64,000 nt of DNA, from positions 1 to 64,000 of the forward strand of contig CAVZMO010000025.1 of the NCBI GenBank assembly GCA_963776195.1, given 5' to 3'. Positions 10,101 through 18,027 of the stretch are shown here, in pieces. The stretch comes from CAVZMO01 sp963776195. Its GTDB lineage: Bacteria; Nitrospirota; Thermodesulfovibrionia; Thermodesulfovibrionales; SM23-35. Position numbers and translations under genes: made by a program. Each line of letters opens with the position of its first letter. Position 1 is the first letter of the stretch. Under the pieces are notes generated by a model that saw nothing but the letters and a program-made list of their open reading frames with translations, did not search any database and was not told where the DNA came from.

Positions 10101-12060
10101 CTATTTCCCTTTCCGGAATCTCCTGATATAGCGCCGTTGTAAGAACGCTTGCGGGGGCATCCTGACCAGTTAAGAATCTGTAAACCACATTGCCTCTTGT
10201 TCCACAAGAAGGACACCGCTTTATTTTTCCACCACTATCAGAGGCTTTGAAAAGCTTCATGAGATGTTTCTTTGAAGAAGTACAGGTGCATATATCTTGA
10301 TCATACAGGCTTGTCTTTGCGATTGCGCCGCAGCCCGCGCATAAGATATATTCCTCTTCATGAATTTCCTCATCTACTTCCTCGGCAATATCTTCATCCT
10401 CGTCAGGCAGTGTAATGTCCGGGCGTACATGATAGAAAGCTGCCTTCTCAATGTTGTCTTCAGTAATGCCTTTAGCCTGTAGCAGTTTATTGTCTTTTTC
10501 TTCTCCAACAAGATAGATGCTTCCGCATTGTTTGCATGTTGCCATTTCAAAGACTGGATACTCTTCACCATTCTCGATTCTCTTTGTCTCAGGATTGAGA
10601 AACAACTTCTTATCCGGAGAAAACGTAACAAATCCACCTTCAAGTGCCTTGACAAAGAAATGGTATCGCGCTGGTAATAAAGGTGCATCATTTTCACCTG
10701 ATTTCGCTCGGACTGCCAAATTGACAAAAGAAACGAGATGTTCCTTAGAGATTTTCAGGCTATCTGAAATATCCTTTAGAGATTTCGGTTCTTTGAGAAG
10801 TTTGTGCAGGGCATGTAATCTCTCGTCATCTTTAAGAAGAATATAAATCCATATTTTATATTCTTCTTTCTGCTCTGTCAGATGGCTAATATTTGATTTG
10901 CTGACAGATAGCGATATGCTTTCGGGAACCTTAAATGTTTTCGCTATTTCCAAAAGCGTAGACAAATCAGGCTCATCAGCACTCCCAATATATTCGTTTA
11001 ATTTGTTGTAGAATTCTGGGGCTGGGAACCATTTTTCTTCAGAAGCCGTGGTTATCTCCAGTCTTTCAGCAAGGACAACGTCCTGTCTTGATTCGTCTTT
11101 CTCATCATATTCAAAGGGTTCAGAAAACAATTGAGAGCCAAACCGCGCAATCTTATCAAAATCCTTTTCCTCCCCGCCGACTGTTGCGCTTGTGCCTATG
11201 CATTGGATTTGATTGTGATTGCCCTTCAAGATTCTGTCCTTCAACCTTCTCAAAAGCATTGCAGTTTCAATGCCTTTTGCCCCATCATAGGTATGGACTT
11301 CGTCCATCACGATAAATTTCCAGTGCCTTGAGTGCTGTCCGTCAAAAAAGACATTGTCATCGGGTCTTAATAGAAGGTATTCGAGCATTGCATAGTTTGT
11401 CAGGAGAATGTGCGGAGGGGATTCCTGCATTTCCTCTCGTGAAAGTCGCTCATTATCAAGAGGCTTTTCATTATAAGTCTTATTGTAATCTTCTCTTGCC
11501 CTCTTTTTATCTTTCACGGTTTCACCGATGTATCTGCCGAAAGTTATATCAGGACAAGTTGTTAGCAGTTGACGTAATCTTTTCACCTGATCATTGGCAA
11601 GGGCATTCATGGGATAAAGCAGAAGCGCCCTTACCCCCGGGCAAAGCGTGCCTTTGTCCTTTTCTGTGAGTAGATGATTGAAAATCGGAATAAGAAAGGC
11701 TTCTGTCTTACCGCTGCCTGTACCTGTAGCGACAATCAGATTCCGACCATTTACGATTTTTCTGATTGCCTTTTCCTGATGAAGATACAATGGGCGGTCT
11801 GCCGGTAAATATTTGCTGTCCAGAATATCAAATAACGGCGACAAGAGGTTTCCATCCCGCAATTCCCTTATGTTTTTACCTGTTACATATGGAGGAGTTG
11901 ATTCAAGATAAGGACCTTTAAAAAGCTTGTTTTCATCTTCAAGCATCTCATGAAACTTCTTCTCAATCTCCAGGTCATTAATCGGAAACAATGTCTTGAG
12001 ATAGTTCAAATATGATGATTTTATTAACCGTGATGTCTTTATCGGGTTAAGCTGTGTCAT
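7177..12060 (-). CDS. Giant SF2 helicase with C-terminal DUF1998 (DruE-like)
   Basis: 1627 aa from the ATG at 12060, chosen over an upstream TTG because GGAGG lies about 11 bases before it and the ATG overlaps the upstream stop (ATGA). SF2 motifs: Walker A ATGTGSGKT (about residue 112), DEVH box (about 255), GTSATV, then MGVDVGSLES and QRAGRAGR in the second RecA lobe. Several zinc-like Cys clusters are visible (CKQCG, CAGCG, CPSCG, CNRCG, CTNCS, CKKCG). The C-terminus has the DUF1998 signature CYGCLQNYQNQ. This layout matches DruE of Druantia defence and, less well, a fusion of DISARM DrmA and DrmB. It probably acts as the ATP-driven nucleic-acid motor of an anti-phage system together with the 910-aa protein encoded upstream. 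Family membership of the helicase is firm; the system name is an inference. Confidence 0.85.
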   Translation of the reverse strand: MTQLNPIKTSRLIKSSYLNYLKTLFPINDLEIEKKFHEMLEDENKLFKGPYLESTPPYVTGKNIRELRDGNLLSPLFDILDSKYLPADRPLYLHQEKAIRKIVNGRNLIVATGTGSGKTEAFLIPIFNHLLTEKDKGTLCPGVRALLLYPMNALANDQVKRLRQLLTTCPDITFGRYIGETVKDKKRAREDYNKTYNEKPLDNERLSREEMQESPPHILLTNYAMLEYLLLRPDDNVFFDGQHSRHWKFIVMDEVHTYDGAKGIETAMLLRRLKDRILKGNHNQIQCIGTSATVGGEEKDFDKIARFGSQLFSEPFEYDEKDESRQDVVLAERLEITTASEEKWFPAPEFYNKLNEYIGSADEPDLSTLLEIAKTFKVPESISLSVSKSNISHLTEQKEEYKIWIYILLKDDERLHALHKLLKEPKSLKDISDSLKISKEHLVSFVNLAVRAKSGENDAPLLPARYHFFVKALEGGFVTFSPDKKLFLNPETKRIENGEEYPVFEMATCKQCGSIYLVGEEKDNKLLQAKGITEDNIEKAAFYHVRPDITLPDEDEDIAEEVDEEIHEEEYILCAGCGAIAKTSLYDQDICTCTSSKKHLMKLFKASDSGGKIKRCPSCGTRGNVVYRFLTGQDAPASVLTTALYQEIPEREIEMQPKSQEDSGWEDTEIKKSRKLLIFSDSRQDAAYFAPYLGDITYQPILWRRLIVEILNKKADEIIRDNWTLGDFVEPLRRRASEANLFEGASIREQKIQVGRWLIKEFTSLERRISLEGVGLIKFKLIKPQNVSPISIFFSQSPWCLNEDEAWELCEALIGSFRLQSAIEFPEDISPEDEFFSPRNREYFFRISGASPKRHIYSWLSTSQGKRNKRVDFLLKLLKSCSGNEDIQKCNEALQKIWDGITNQNSPLRNCFEAKQVSNEGYVYQLKMNAYKIVPNYKNHITWFRCNRCGNLTNINIRNVCPTYQCTGEVKPCIPEQELRNNHYRKLYHDLKPIPMVCKEHTAQLTGKRASQLQTDFMQGKVNIISCSTTFEMGVDVGSLESVMMRNVPPSPSNYIQRAGRAGRRTDSAAFSLTYCQRRPHDLSYFAEPLKIIKGEIKPPIFEVRNEKIIRRHMHSTVFSSFWRDNRSLFGKVNHFFFNINEKEINSLEDFRKEHPIFTFLQKRPKEIEHALRNIVPEELHSALNLETWGWLKELIDDKDGSLIKAADMVYSEVAFLEQEKQRLQSENKRSDFILGTIKTIKDRPIIEYLSSKNVLPKYGFPVDVVELELNHHGIEATGLELQRDLRIALSEYAPSSQVVAGGRLWTSYGLKRLPKREWKRYIYAVCGNKNCNTYQRQILAAETTEDIEKIENNFRKQLCTNCSRPLSDSNPRTFIVPEFGFITKREAPKKPGSSRPERTYTSRIYYSGESGSEAAEPVMKFGDVSIHTKIISSGYLAVINRAGFKVCKKCGYAVKLATNTTSHKNYIGNECRGSLGRYDLGHEFSSDILRIDFEGITQHSEDSEYVWLSLLYALLEGASDSLSIIRSDLDGCLYPHRASPNPAIILFDNVPGGAGHVKRIAESEESIVAMLQSALNKVSGKCGCGGGIEGEGDTSCYGCLQNYQNQLYHDKLKRRLVKEFLENNLF

Positions 12061-12296
12061 TTTTTCTTTTTCCTCCAATGACCAATTTTAGAATTAGGAG
12101 GCGCAATCTCAAGTTCTTTCAAAACTGATAATCTTATAGAATGTTTTGAATTATCATCGTTTGATAATTCTATAAATCCACTTACAATACCATCAAATCT
12201 TACATTCTTCTTTTTAGTCATCCATTGAACAATCACTCCTTTCTTAAAAGGCAGTAAACTTTCAATCTGATTCTGAAGATTACATAATTTATCCAT
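12057..12296 (-). CDS. 79-aa small protein between the 910-aa gene and the helicase
   Basis: The ATG at 12296 lies 5 bases inside the end of the upstream 910-aa gene, and the stop overlaps the helicase ATG (ATGA). The overlaps on both sides strongly suggest translational coupling and a real gene. The protein is basic, with a predicted helical N-terminus (LCNLQNQIESLLPF), a beta-rich middle (GVIVQWM, RFDGIVSGFIELS) resembling a small barrel, and a KKKK C-terminus. I recognise no family. It may be a small partner of the helicase or a nucleic-acid-binding accessory. A longer reading frame starting at 12461 exists but lies inside the 910-aa gene. Confidence 0.6.
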   Translation of the reverse strand: MDKLCNLQNQIESLLPFKKGVIVQWMTKKKNVRFDGIVSGFIELSNDDNSKHSIRLSVLKELEIAPPNSKIGHWRKKKK

Positions 12297-15021
12297 TAAA
12301 AAAGGTGGACAATTTCCTGTTGCGATATCTCTCCAGAAGATTGCTGCAAAAATCCAGATTGTTCTCATGGTAAAGGAACAGTATAGCGCAACATACTTTC
12401 CTTGCAGCTTCGGCTGTTTCAGGGATTTTAAGTTCGCAAGTGTTTTTCGTGGACAGTACATTATTCAAGCTCAATTCAAAGTTATCTGTCAATCCGACAA
12501 CATCACCGGACAGGTTTATAGAAAAGACATTAAAATCGCTATCTACCGGACAGGTCTTCGGAGTATCATCATCAGCCCATTCATCAACAAAAGTGAATTC
12601 AGCCCGATAGTTTCCCGACGGTAAGACATCAAGGCTTTCTTCTTTGATGATTTCTGTCTTCCCTTCCTCTATTTGATATTCTATTGGCTCTCTCCATGGT
12701 CTTCTGCAATCCCATAGTCGCATGATTCGATTTCTTACAGGTCTTTTTTCGCTCCAATCAATCCAAAGGCTTCTTATATCGCCTTTAATTTCATCGATGC
12801 AAGAAAAAGAATCTCTTTCAACCGTCCATTTTGACCTCACTTTAAGAACACACCGGTTTGCTTTAGCATATTTCGAATTATTGAAGTTCAGTAACAACGA
12901 CACCACAGGGAGTCTTGCATATAAAATTGAATCGCCAAACGATCTCAATTCGAATTTAACCCTTCCAAATTTAATTGTTTTTTCTTCTTTGTAATCAACT
13001 TCTTTCATTTGCAGACTGCACTTTTCACCATCGTCCAGATTAGCGCGAATTATAAGCGATACATCCTGCCCCGTCTGCAAGTCATCTATCAGTATTTCAA
13101 TGTCTTTCGATTGCCAGCCGAGATAAGCTGCATTATCCAACCCCTGCACCTTCCACATTAATCTGGGAATGTCAAAAGATAATATAAACTTGTTGTCATT
13201 ATAAAACACCTCTAATGACGCCTTGGCAATCCCTTTTGCAACTGATATTTCATCTTGATTCTGAACATGGCAACAGTCAGTTGAGTTCAAAGAGATATCA
13301 GAAATAGTTTCGATCAATATGGTAGGAGATTCTTCTGCAAGAAAGAATTCTTGATCCTCATCAGCGAAGACAAACTTTTTAATAAATCCGAATGTGAAGT
13401 CCTTGTCGTTTCCAAGCCTGCCTCTCAACCTGATATCGAATATTCCAAAAGGACACTCCCCTATCAGCCTGCTGTCAGACAAGTCTACAACTGCTTCGTT
13501 ATTGTTAATAGTTTGACAAACCTCATACAGCGGGAATAATTTAGTCTTTTGGTTTTGTTTTATCGGTTTTATTCTTATTGTCCACTGGTTCAATTCATCC
13601 GTATTATCAAAGGGTATATGGATAGAAGGCAGTTCTTCTGAAAACAATGGATACCCGTCAATATCTAATCCGTGCAGAGACTCTTTATTCAAGTACGGCT
13701 CTTTTGATGATGAAAGCGGTAATTGGAGGATATTGCCATCAACGCCGAGCAATGTTAAAGATGTGATGCCTTCGGCGTTGATTCGCGTGTATTTGTAGTC
13801 TTTCCACTTCTCATCAAAAAAAACAGGCTCTTCGATAATGCAATCGGTCTCTTTAATTTTGAGTGAGTGATTGTATGCAAGCCAAAAAGATGATCGCGGC
13901 AATAACTCCTTTTTTATTATCGCCCTGTCACGGTCATCAGAAAAAGCCATCCAAATAGATTCATTTTTAAGACCGATGAATTCCCATTTTCGAATTTGAG
14001 AATTATTATTCATAAGTCTGATTGAATAATTCTTTGCAGGAGGCAGGATAAATTCCGCTTCGTCAATCATCGTTTTGTTCGTATATCTATACGATTTAAC
14101 TTTCTGAGAACTCATCAAATTGTTATCAGTATAAAGTTCGTAGATGGGCAAACTGCAATCATCCGAGAATGTTTGTTCAGATATCAGGAATTTAATACTA
14201 TTTTCAAGTTCGTCAAAAATAATTTTAGGCGGTTTGATTTGTGCTGTTGTGGATTTCTTAATTCGATCCTTGTTGTTTTTATGCCAATCTTTAAATCTTT
14301 CAATTACCCGTTCCGGCACTTGAGAATGTTCATATGTCTCCTCAATATCGCTTCCGTCAATTATATCCTGCGCTACCTGAATACAACGTGTTAGGAAATC
14401 TGTTGCAACCTTCCCTCCGTGCAACAAAAATCGGTATACGGGTTTATCTGCTGTTGCAAAAAGAGAAGAACACCGTTTCCAGTCCTGTAAAATCTCTCCG
14501 ATACTTGTTGAGGATGTCTCAATCTCACCATTAATAATTGGTAGTAGTAATTTTTCAAAGAAATCAGGCAGGCAATAATTAGGAATGCCACCATGCCCCA
14601 ATATAGGGGTCACATATCTATGAGCACTCTCATCCTCAAACTCTGGCAAATTATATTTTTCCAATACACGAAGGAAAAGATTCCCCCAATTAGTTTGACG
14701 ATTTATATTTATGGGAAGGCTTAACTTATTCCAAACGGCAGACCAGTATTCACCGCCTTTGTAGTAATCAATGCCAATCAGTACGAGAAAATATGAAAAT
14801 GAAACTGGATAGTTTTTTTCAATAACTTTGGCTACGGCCTCTTTTATCAAAATAAAGAGTCTTTCATTAGCTGAATTGTCAGATATAGATGAAAGTTGAT
14901 AAAGCAGGGTTATCTTGGAAGGATCTTCTGAGAGAATTTTAACAAAATTATTTTCGTATTCGTCTAAACTATTACATTGTGCAATTGCAGGGTCTCTGGA
15001 CTTGAATAGAAAATTACTCAT
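12289..15021 (-). CDS. 910-aa partner of DUF1998 helicase (DruH-like candidate)
   Basis: Starts MSNFLFKSRDP with AAGGGG seven bases before the ATG. I see no catalytic motif. The first ~280 residues are helical (SAVWNKLSLPI, NWGNLFLRVLEKY, HGGIPNYCLPDFFEKLL). The remainder is beta-rich, with repeated sandwich-like segments such as RKWEFIGLKNESIWMAF, RLRGRLGNDKDFTFGF and RLMWKVQGLDNAAYLGW. It is the second large gene of a leftward operon, followed by the 79-aa gene and the helicase. A large protein of unknown fold next to a DUF1998 helicase is the described layout of Druantia type III (DruH-DruE). I could not confirm homology to DruH, so the function is open; substrate recognition or sensing is a guess. 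Confidence 0.8.
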   Translation of the reverse strand: MSNFLFKSRDPAIAQCNSLDEYENNFVKILSEDPSKITLLYQLSSISDNSANERLFILIKEAVAKVIEKNYPVSFSYFLVLIGIDYYKGGEYWSAVWNKLSLPININRQTNWGNLFLRVLEKYNLPEFEDESAHRYVTPILGHGGIPNYCLPDFFEKLLLPIINGEIETSSTSIGEILQDWKRCSSLFATADKPVYRFLLHGGKVATDFLTRCIQVAQDIIDGSDIEETYEHSQVPERVIERFKDWHKNNKDRIKKSTTAQIKPPKIIFDELENSIKFLISEQTFSDDCSLPIYELYTDNNLMSSQKVKSYRYTNKTMIDEAEFILPPAKNYSIRLMNNNSQIRKWEFIGLKNESIWMAFSDDRDRAIIKKELLPRSSFWLAYNHSLKIKETDCIIEEPVFFDEKWKDYKYTRINAEGITSLTLLGVDGNILQLPLSSSKEPYLNKESLHGLDIDGYPLFSEELPSIHIPFDNTDELNQWTIRIKPIKQNQKTKLFPLYEVCQTINNNEAVVDLSDSRLIGECPFGIFDIRLRGRLGNDKDFTFGFIKKFVFADEDQEFFLAEESPTILIETISDISLNSTDCCHVQNQDEISVAKGIAKASLEVFYNDNKFILSFDIPRLMWKVQGLDNAAYLGWQSKDIEILIDDLQTGQDVSLIIRANLDDGEKCSLQMKEVDYKEEKTIKFGRVKFELRSFGDSILYARLPVVSLLLNFNNSKYAKANRCVLKVRSKWTVERDSFSCIDEIKGDIRSLWIDWSEKRPVRNRIMRLWDCRRPWREPIEYQIEEGKTEIIKEESLDVLPSGNYRAEFTFVDEWADDDTPKTCPVDSDFNVFSINLSGDVVGLTDNFELSLNNVLSTKNTCELKIPETAEAARKVCCAILFLYHENNLDFCSNLLERYRNRKLSTFFNG

Positions 15022-15041
15022 AATCCCCTTGAATGCACACC

Positions 15042-15473
15042 TTAATAAGTCCTGTTATTACTACTTCCAACCATGTAATCACCCTCAAAATTGTTCCGTG
15101 GTACCGTAGGCACCGGAACTGTTTGAGAGCAATCCCGGAGCTTCTCAACTGCCAAGCTATGAGGCCCTTCCCTGATGTTTGTCGGATGCCCTTTCCTTAT
15201 GCTGCCGATATGATTTATTGCCGAGTCTAAGTTCTTCGATTGTCTACGATAGATTAAGAACAGCCTGATTAATTCTATTGCTGGCCACAGAACGAGACGG
15301 CGAAGGAAAGCTGCAAGCCAAGAAAACCATGGGGCCTCAACTCCAAACAATTTCCATGATTGTTTCAAATAAGATATCATTTGTTCCCGAAAGTCCTTAT
15401 TTGCTTGAAAGTATAGCAGAACTAAGCTAAGACTATAAAGCATCAAAATCTGGATCCCCACCGTCCGCCCCAA
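15042..15473 (-). CDS. Hypothetical protein with N-terminal membrane segment
   Basis: About 143 aa from a TTG; an internal ATG (MLYSLSLVL) is an alternative. The N-terminus has a hydrophobic stretch (ILMLYSLSLVLLYF), then an amphipathic or second hydrophobic stretch (LRRLVLWPAIELIRLFLIY), then a polar tail. It ends 20 bp before the 910-aa gene on the same strand and could be the first gene of that operon. I recognise no family; the composition is protein-like, but there is no strong ribosome-binding site and it may be non-coding. Confidence 0.4.
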   Translation of the reverse strand: MGRTVGIQILMLYSLSLVLLYFQANKDFREQMISYLKQSWKLFGVEAPWFSWLAAFLRRLVLWPAIELIRLFLIYRRQSKNLDSAINHIGSIRKGHPTNIREGPHSLAVEKLRDCSQTVPVPTVPRNNFEGDYMVGSSNNRTY

Positions 15474-15554
15474 ACCCGCCAGCAGTGAAAAAGAAATCGG
15501 GATTGATAAAATTATTTATGATATGCTAATGCATATAGATGCATGGAGGTGTAG

Positions 15555-15812
15555 TTGAAGACGTTAGCCATAAAGTATCCTGAGTCGATGCTTGCTGTGC
15601 TCAACCTCAGTCCCGAGACGTTTGAGCAAGAGGCGAAGACCGCCCTTGCAGTGAAGCTCTACGAGATGGGACGCTTGAACGTGGGGCAGGCAGCAGCACT
15701 GGTCGGAATACCACGCGTTGCTTTTCTCCTGAGTTGCTCACGCTACGGCGCTGCTACTGTTGAATGGGATCAGGAGGAACTCGAAGCTGAGTTTTCGGAT
15801 ATGGGGAAATGA
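15555..15812 (+). CDS. UPF0175-family antitoxin
   Basis: 85 aa, TTG start preceded by GGAGGTG. The pattern is that of UPF0175: a short N-terminal strand (KTLAIKYPESMLAVLNLSPETFEQEAK), then the helix ALAVKLYEMGRLNVGQAAALVGIPRVAFLLSC, which reads as a helix-turn-helix, and an acidic C-terminus. UPF0175 proteins are usually paired with DUF3368 PIN-like toxins, and here the stop overlaps the start of one (ATGA). Likely an autoregulating antitoxin. A variant Ser-Cys-Ser run replaces the usual recognition-helix end. Confidence 0.85.
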   Translation: MKTLAIKYPESMLAVLNLSPETFEQEAKTALAVKLYEMGRLNVGQAAALVGIPRVAFLLSCSRYGAATVEWDQEELEAEFSDMGK

Positions 15813-16300
15813 CGGGCCGCCTGGTGTCGAACACCGGTCCTGTTATTGCCCTTGCTCTTATTGATCGCATAGACATTCTTCAAAAGCTATTTCAGCAGGT
15901 TTCCATTCCCGACGCCGTCCACAAAGAGTTGCTTGAAGGCGGCAGTTCCGGACATGGTCTGCCATCGTACAATAAGGCGACTTGGATTCAGGTACTGCCT
16001 TTATCAAGCGCCTTGGACCCTTTACTTCAAACAGTCCTGGATTACGGGGAGGCATCTGTTATTCAACTCGCTCGTGAGATGAAAGCTGACTATGTTTTGA
16101 TCGATGAACGGAAAGGGAGGAAGATAGCCCGTGAAATCTTTAGCCTTAAGGTGATCGGCACTGCGCGTATCCTTGTCGAGGCGAAAAGAAAAGGTATCAT
16201 CGATAGTGTTGGGGATGCTCTTAACCGAATGAGGGATAGCGGCTATCGTTTACATGATAATATTATTCGCTACGCGCTGAAGGAATCCAAAGAGCTTTAA
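15809..16300 (+). CDS. DUF3368 PIN-like toxin
   Basis: 163 aa. N-terminal VSNTGPVIALALIDRIDIL is the DUF3368 signature, in which Ser-Asn-Thr replaces the usual PIN Asp-Thr start. GEASVIQLAREMKADYVLIDERKGRKIA supplies the central Glu and Asp-Glu-Arg block. The start overlaps the UPF0175 stop by 4 bp, forming a two-gene toxin-antitoxin module at the right edge of the island. It is probably a ribonuclease-type toxin; the target is unknown. Confidence 0.85.
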   Translation: MTGRLVSNTGPVIALALIDRIDILQKLFQQVSIPDAVHKELLEGGSSGHGLPSYNKATWIQVLPLSSALDPLLQTVLDYGEASVIQLAREMKADYVLIDERKGRKIAREIFSLKVIGTARILVEAKRKGIIDSVGDALNRMRDSGYRLHDNIIRYALKESKEL

Positions 16301-16320
16301 CAACAAATGTCCGCCGGCAG

Positions 16321-16423
16321 CGGTGAGACGAGTGTGACCGTCGATGGCGTTGAGCAGCCCGACGATACTATTCCCCTTATTGACGACCGTCAGGAACACT
16401 CGGTTGAGGTGAGAATACCTGTT
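16321..16423 (+). repeat. Direct repeat, copy 2 (ndvB 3' end)
   Basis: Second copy of the 5807-5909 repeat in the same orientation, identical over 16368-16423. It closes the island on the right. Confidence 0.9.
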
Positions 16424-16434
16424 ACAGAAGGATA
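16322..16434 (+). pseudogene. Orphan C-terminal fragment of an ndvB gene
   Basis: Translates to the NdvB tail GETSVTVDGVEQPDDTIPLI followed by DDRQEHSVEVRIPVTEG and a stop at 16432-16434. Unlike copy 1, this copy is in the correct frame and keeps the expected family ending, so it derives from a separate or less decayed ndvB copy. No upstream ndvB sequence precedes it; the DUF3368 gene ends 22 bp before. Confidence 0.8.
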
Positions 16435-16495
16435 AGAAAAAGTAGCCTGTACCTGACCACATATCACTTCTATAATCAAAATATGTCTGTGCGGT

Positions 16496-16972
16496 TTAAA
16501 TGAGTTTTATACCTTCGTTTTCGATGATAATAAGCCGTTTCCTGTAAAGAGCGCCTATCGCTTTTTTGTATGTTTTCTTGCTCACCCCGAACAAGCCGTA
16601 GATAATTTCAGGCGGGCTTTTATCGGTTACGGAAACAAATCCGCCCGCTGCTCTTAGTTTATCGATAATCTTTTCGGATACCTCATCAACCTTTTCAGGT
16701 CCGGGTTTTTGAAGGCAGAGATCTATCTTTCCGTCGTCCCTCAACTTCTTTACAAATCCTTTTATATGTTGTCCTTTTCTTAATGGCTGAAACACCTCGT
16801 TCTCATAAAGCATGCCCCATTGCGAGTTGTTGATCATCGCCTTATAACCAAGGCCGGTCCGGTCGCCAATCACCAATTCCACACTCTGGCCTTCCTGAAA
16901 TCCGATTGGTTGTCCGTCAGGTAACCTGTCCAGTACTTTATCCTCCGCCGGACATTCCTCTTTTTGGTTCAT
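16496..16972 (-). CDS. Short CvfB/YitL-like RNA-binding protein (S1 plus winged helix)
   Basis: 158 aa from the ATG at 16972, which overlaps the engB stop (ATGA). Residues ~25-90 form an S1-like segment (LVIGDRTGLGYKAMINNSQWGMLYENE, KKLRDDGKIDLCLQKPG), followed by a C-terminal winged helix (KSPPEIIYGLFGVSKKTYKKAIGALYRKRLI). CvfB proteins normally carry several S1 domains and are near 280 aa; this one keeps only the last S1 unit and the winged helix. Likely an RNA-binding regulator. It is cotranscribed with engB. Confidence 0.75.
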   Translation of the reverse strand: MNQKEECPAEDKVLDRLPDGQPIGFQEGQSVELVIGDRTGLGYKAMINNSQWGMLYENEVFQPLRKGQHIKGFVKKLRDDGKIDLCLQKPGPEKVDEVSEKIIDKLRAAGGFVSVTDKSPPEIIYGLFGVSKKTYKKAIGALYRKRLIIIENEGIKLI

Positions 16973-17565
16973 TTCTGTGCGGTCAAAACGCTTCTGACAT
17001 GACGCCACAATTCGTCCCTGCCTTCGCCGGTCTCTTTGGAATAGATGAGAGCCGGAACATGGGTGGGAAGCATTAATCCTTTGCGAATCGCGGCAATATG
17101 GGCCGGACGCTTGCCACGGCTTATTTTATCCGCCTTCGTTCCTACAATGACATACGGGATACCGAGCCCAATCAGCCATTCTGAAGCATCCTTGTCATTT
17201 TTCATGGGCTCATGCCGCAGATCAATCAGATGCACAATAAGAGCAAGCCTGTCCCGCTCCCGCAGATAGTTAGTGACGAACTCTCCCCACTCTCCGCGCT
17301 TTCCCTTTGATGCCTCCGCATAACCATATCCCGGCAGATCGACCAGGTACAGCTGTTCATTGATCGCAAAATAATTAATAGTCTGTGTTTTCCCGGGCTG
17401 TCCGCTGGTCCGCGCCAACGCGCGCTGTGCGCATAATGAATTGATCAGGGATGATTTGCCTACATTGGAGCGTCCGACCATCACAATCTCGGGATACCCG
17501 GTGTCAGGGTATTGGTTTGGTCCAACCGCACTGATAATACATTTAGCTGAAATAATTTTCATCAT
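16969..17565 (-). CDS. engB: Ribosome biogenesis GTPase EngB/YsxC
   Basis: 198 aa, normal length. TRAFAC GTPase motifs: G1 GRSNVGKSSLI (residues ~31-41), G2 Thr in the TINYF segment, G3 DLPGYGYA, G4 TKAD, G5 near SKETGEG. Needed for assembly of the large ribosomal subunit. AAGGAAGA precedes the ATG. The gene overlaps the CvfB-like gene by 4 bp. Confidence 0.95.
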   Translation of the reverse strand: MMKIISAKCIISAVGPNQYPDTGYPEIVMVGRSNVGKSSLINSLCAQRALARTSGQPGKTQTINYFAINEQLYLVDLPGYGYAEASKGKRGEWGEFVTNYLRERDRLALIVHLIDLRHEPMKNDKDASEWLIGLGIPYVIVGTKADKISRGKRPAHIAAIRKGLMLPTHVPALIYSKETGEGRDELWRHVRSVLTAQK

Positions 17566-17670
17566 TCTTCCTTGTCAGGGTATCTGAAAACCGATATCAA
17601 GTATTGTACCACGACGCGCAGGCGATCAGGAGCTGCCTGCCAAGTACGGAAATACGGGGTTCGTATTAGT

Positions 17671-17892
17671 ATGATCGATCAGGGGATCGCATCAAGAGAA
17701 TTCACCAGGCACGAAACCGATATTGTGCAAGACAACCTGAACGAGATCAGGAAAAAATACGCAAAAATGAGAAAGGACGGCGTACTCACCATGCAAGAAC
17801 TCGAAAGACTCGACAAAATGCTCGATGAAAACAGCAAGATGATCTGCCGGAAGGAGCATAACAGGGATTACAATATAAAACGGGTATATTAA
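17671..17892 (+). CDS. Small charged coiled-coil protein
   Basis: 73 aa from the ATG at 17671; a longer frame starts at 17572 but its N-terminus looks non-coding. The protein is helical and highly charged (DIVQDNLNEIRKKYAKMRKD, LTMQELERLDKMLDENSKMI). Divergent from engB. I recognise no family. Confidence 0.5.
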   Translation: MIDQGIASREFTRHETDIVQDNLNEIRKKYAKMRKDGVLTMQELERLDKMLDENSKMICRKEHNRDYNIKRVY

Positions 17893-18027
17893 GGAATGAA
17901 ACGAACGGGTCAGGGGTTATCTGAAATTTGTTATAATTCTGCATAGTGCATACAGAAATCATCATGAGAAGGTTCTCTTTTTTATTATTGTAAGGGTTTC
18001 AAGAGAAATTAGTGTTCCGGTGTTCAC

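Noticed and set aside
12057..12461. Longer 134-aa version of the 79-aa gene
   Set aside because: Most of the extra N-terminus is the antiphase of the 910-aa gene's end; the overlap with the ATG at 12296 fits coupling better.
7177..15021. DISARM system (fused DrmA-DrmB)
   Set aside because: The helicase could fit, but no DrmC (PLD) or methyltransferase gene is present, and the second large gene does not look like a DISARM component.
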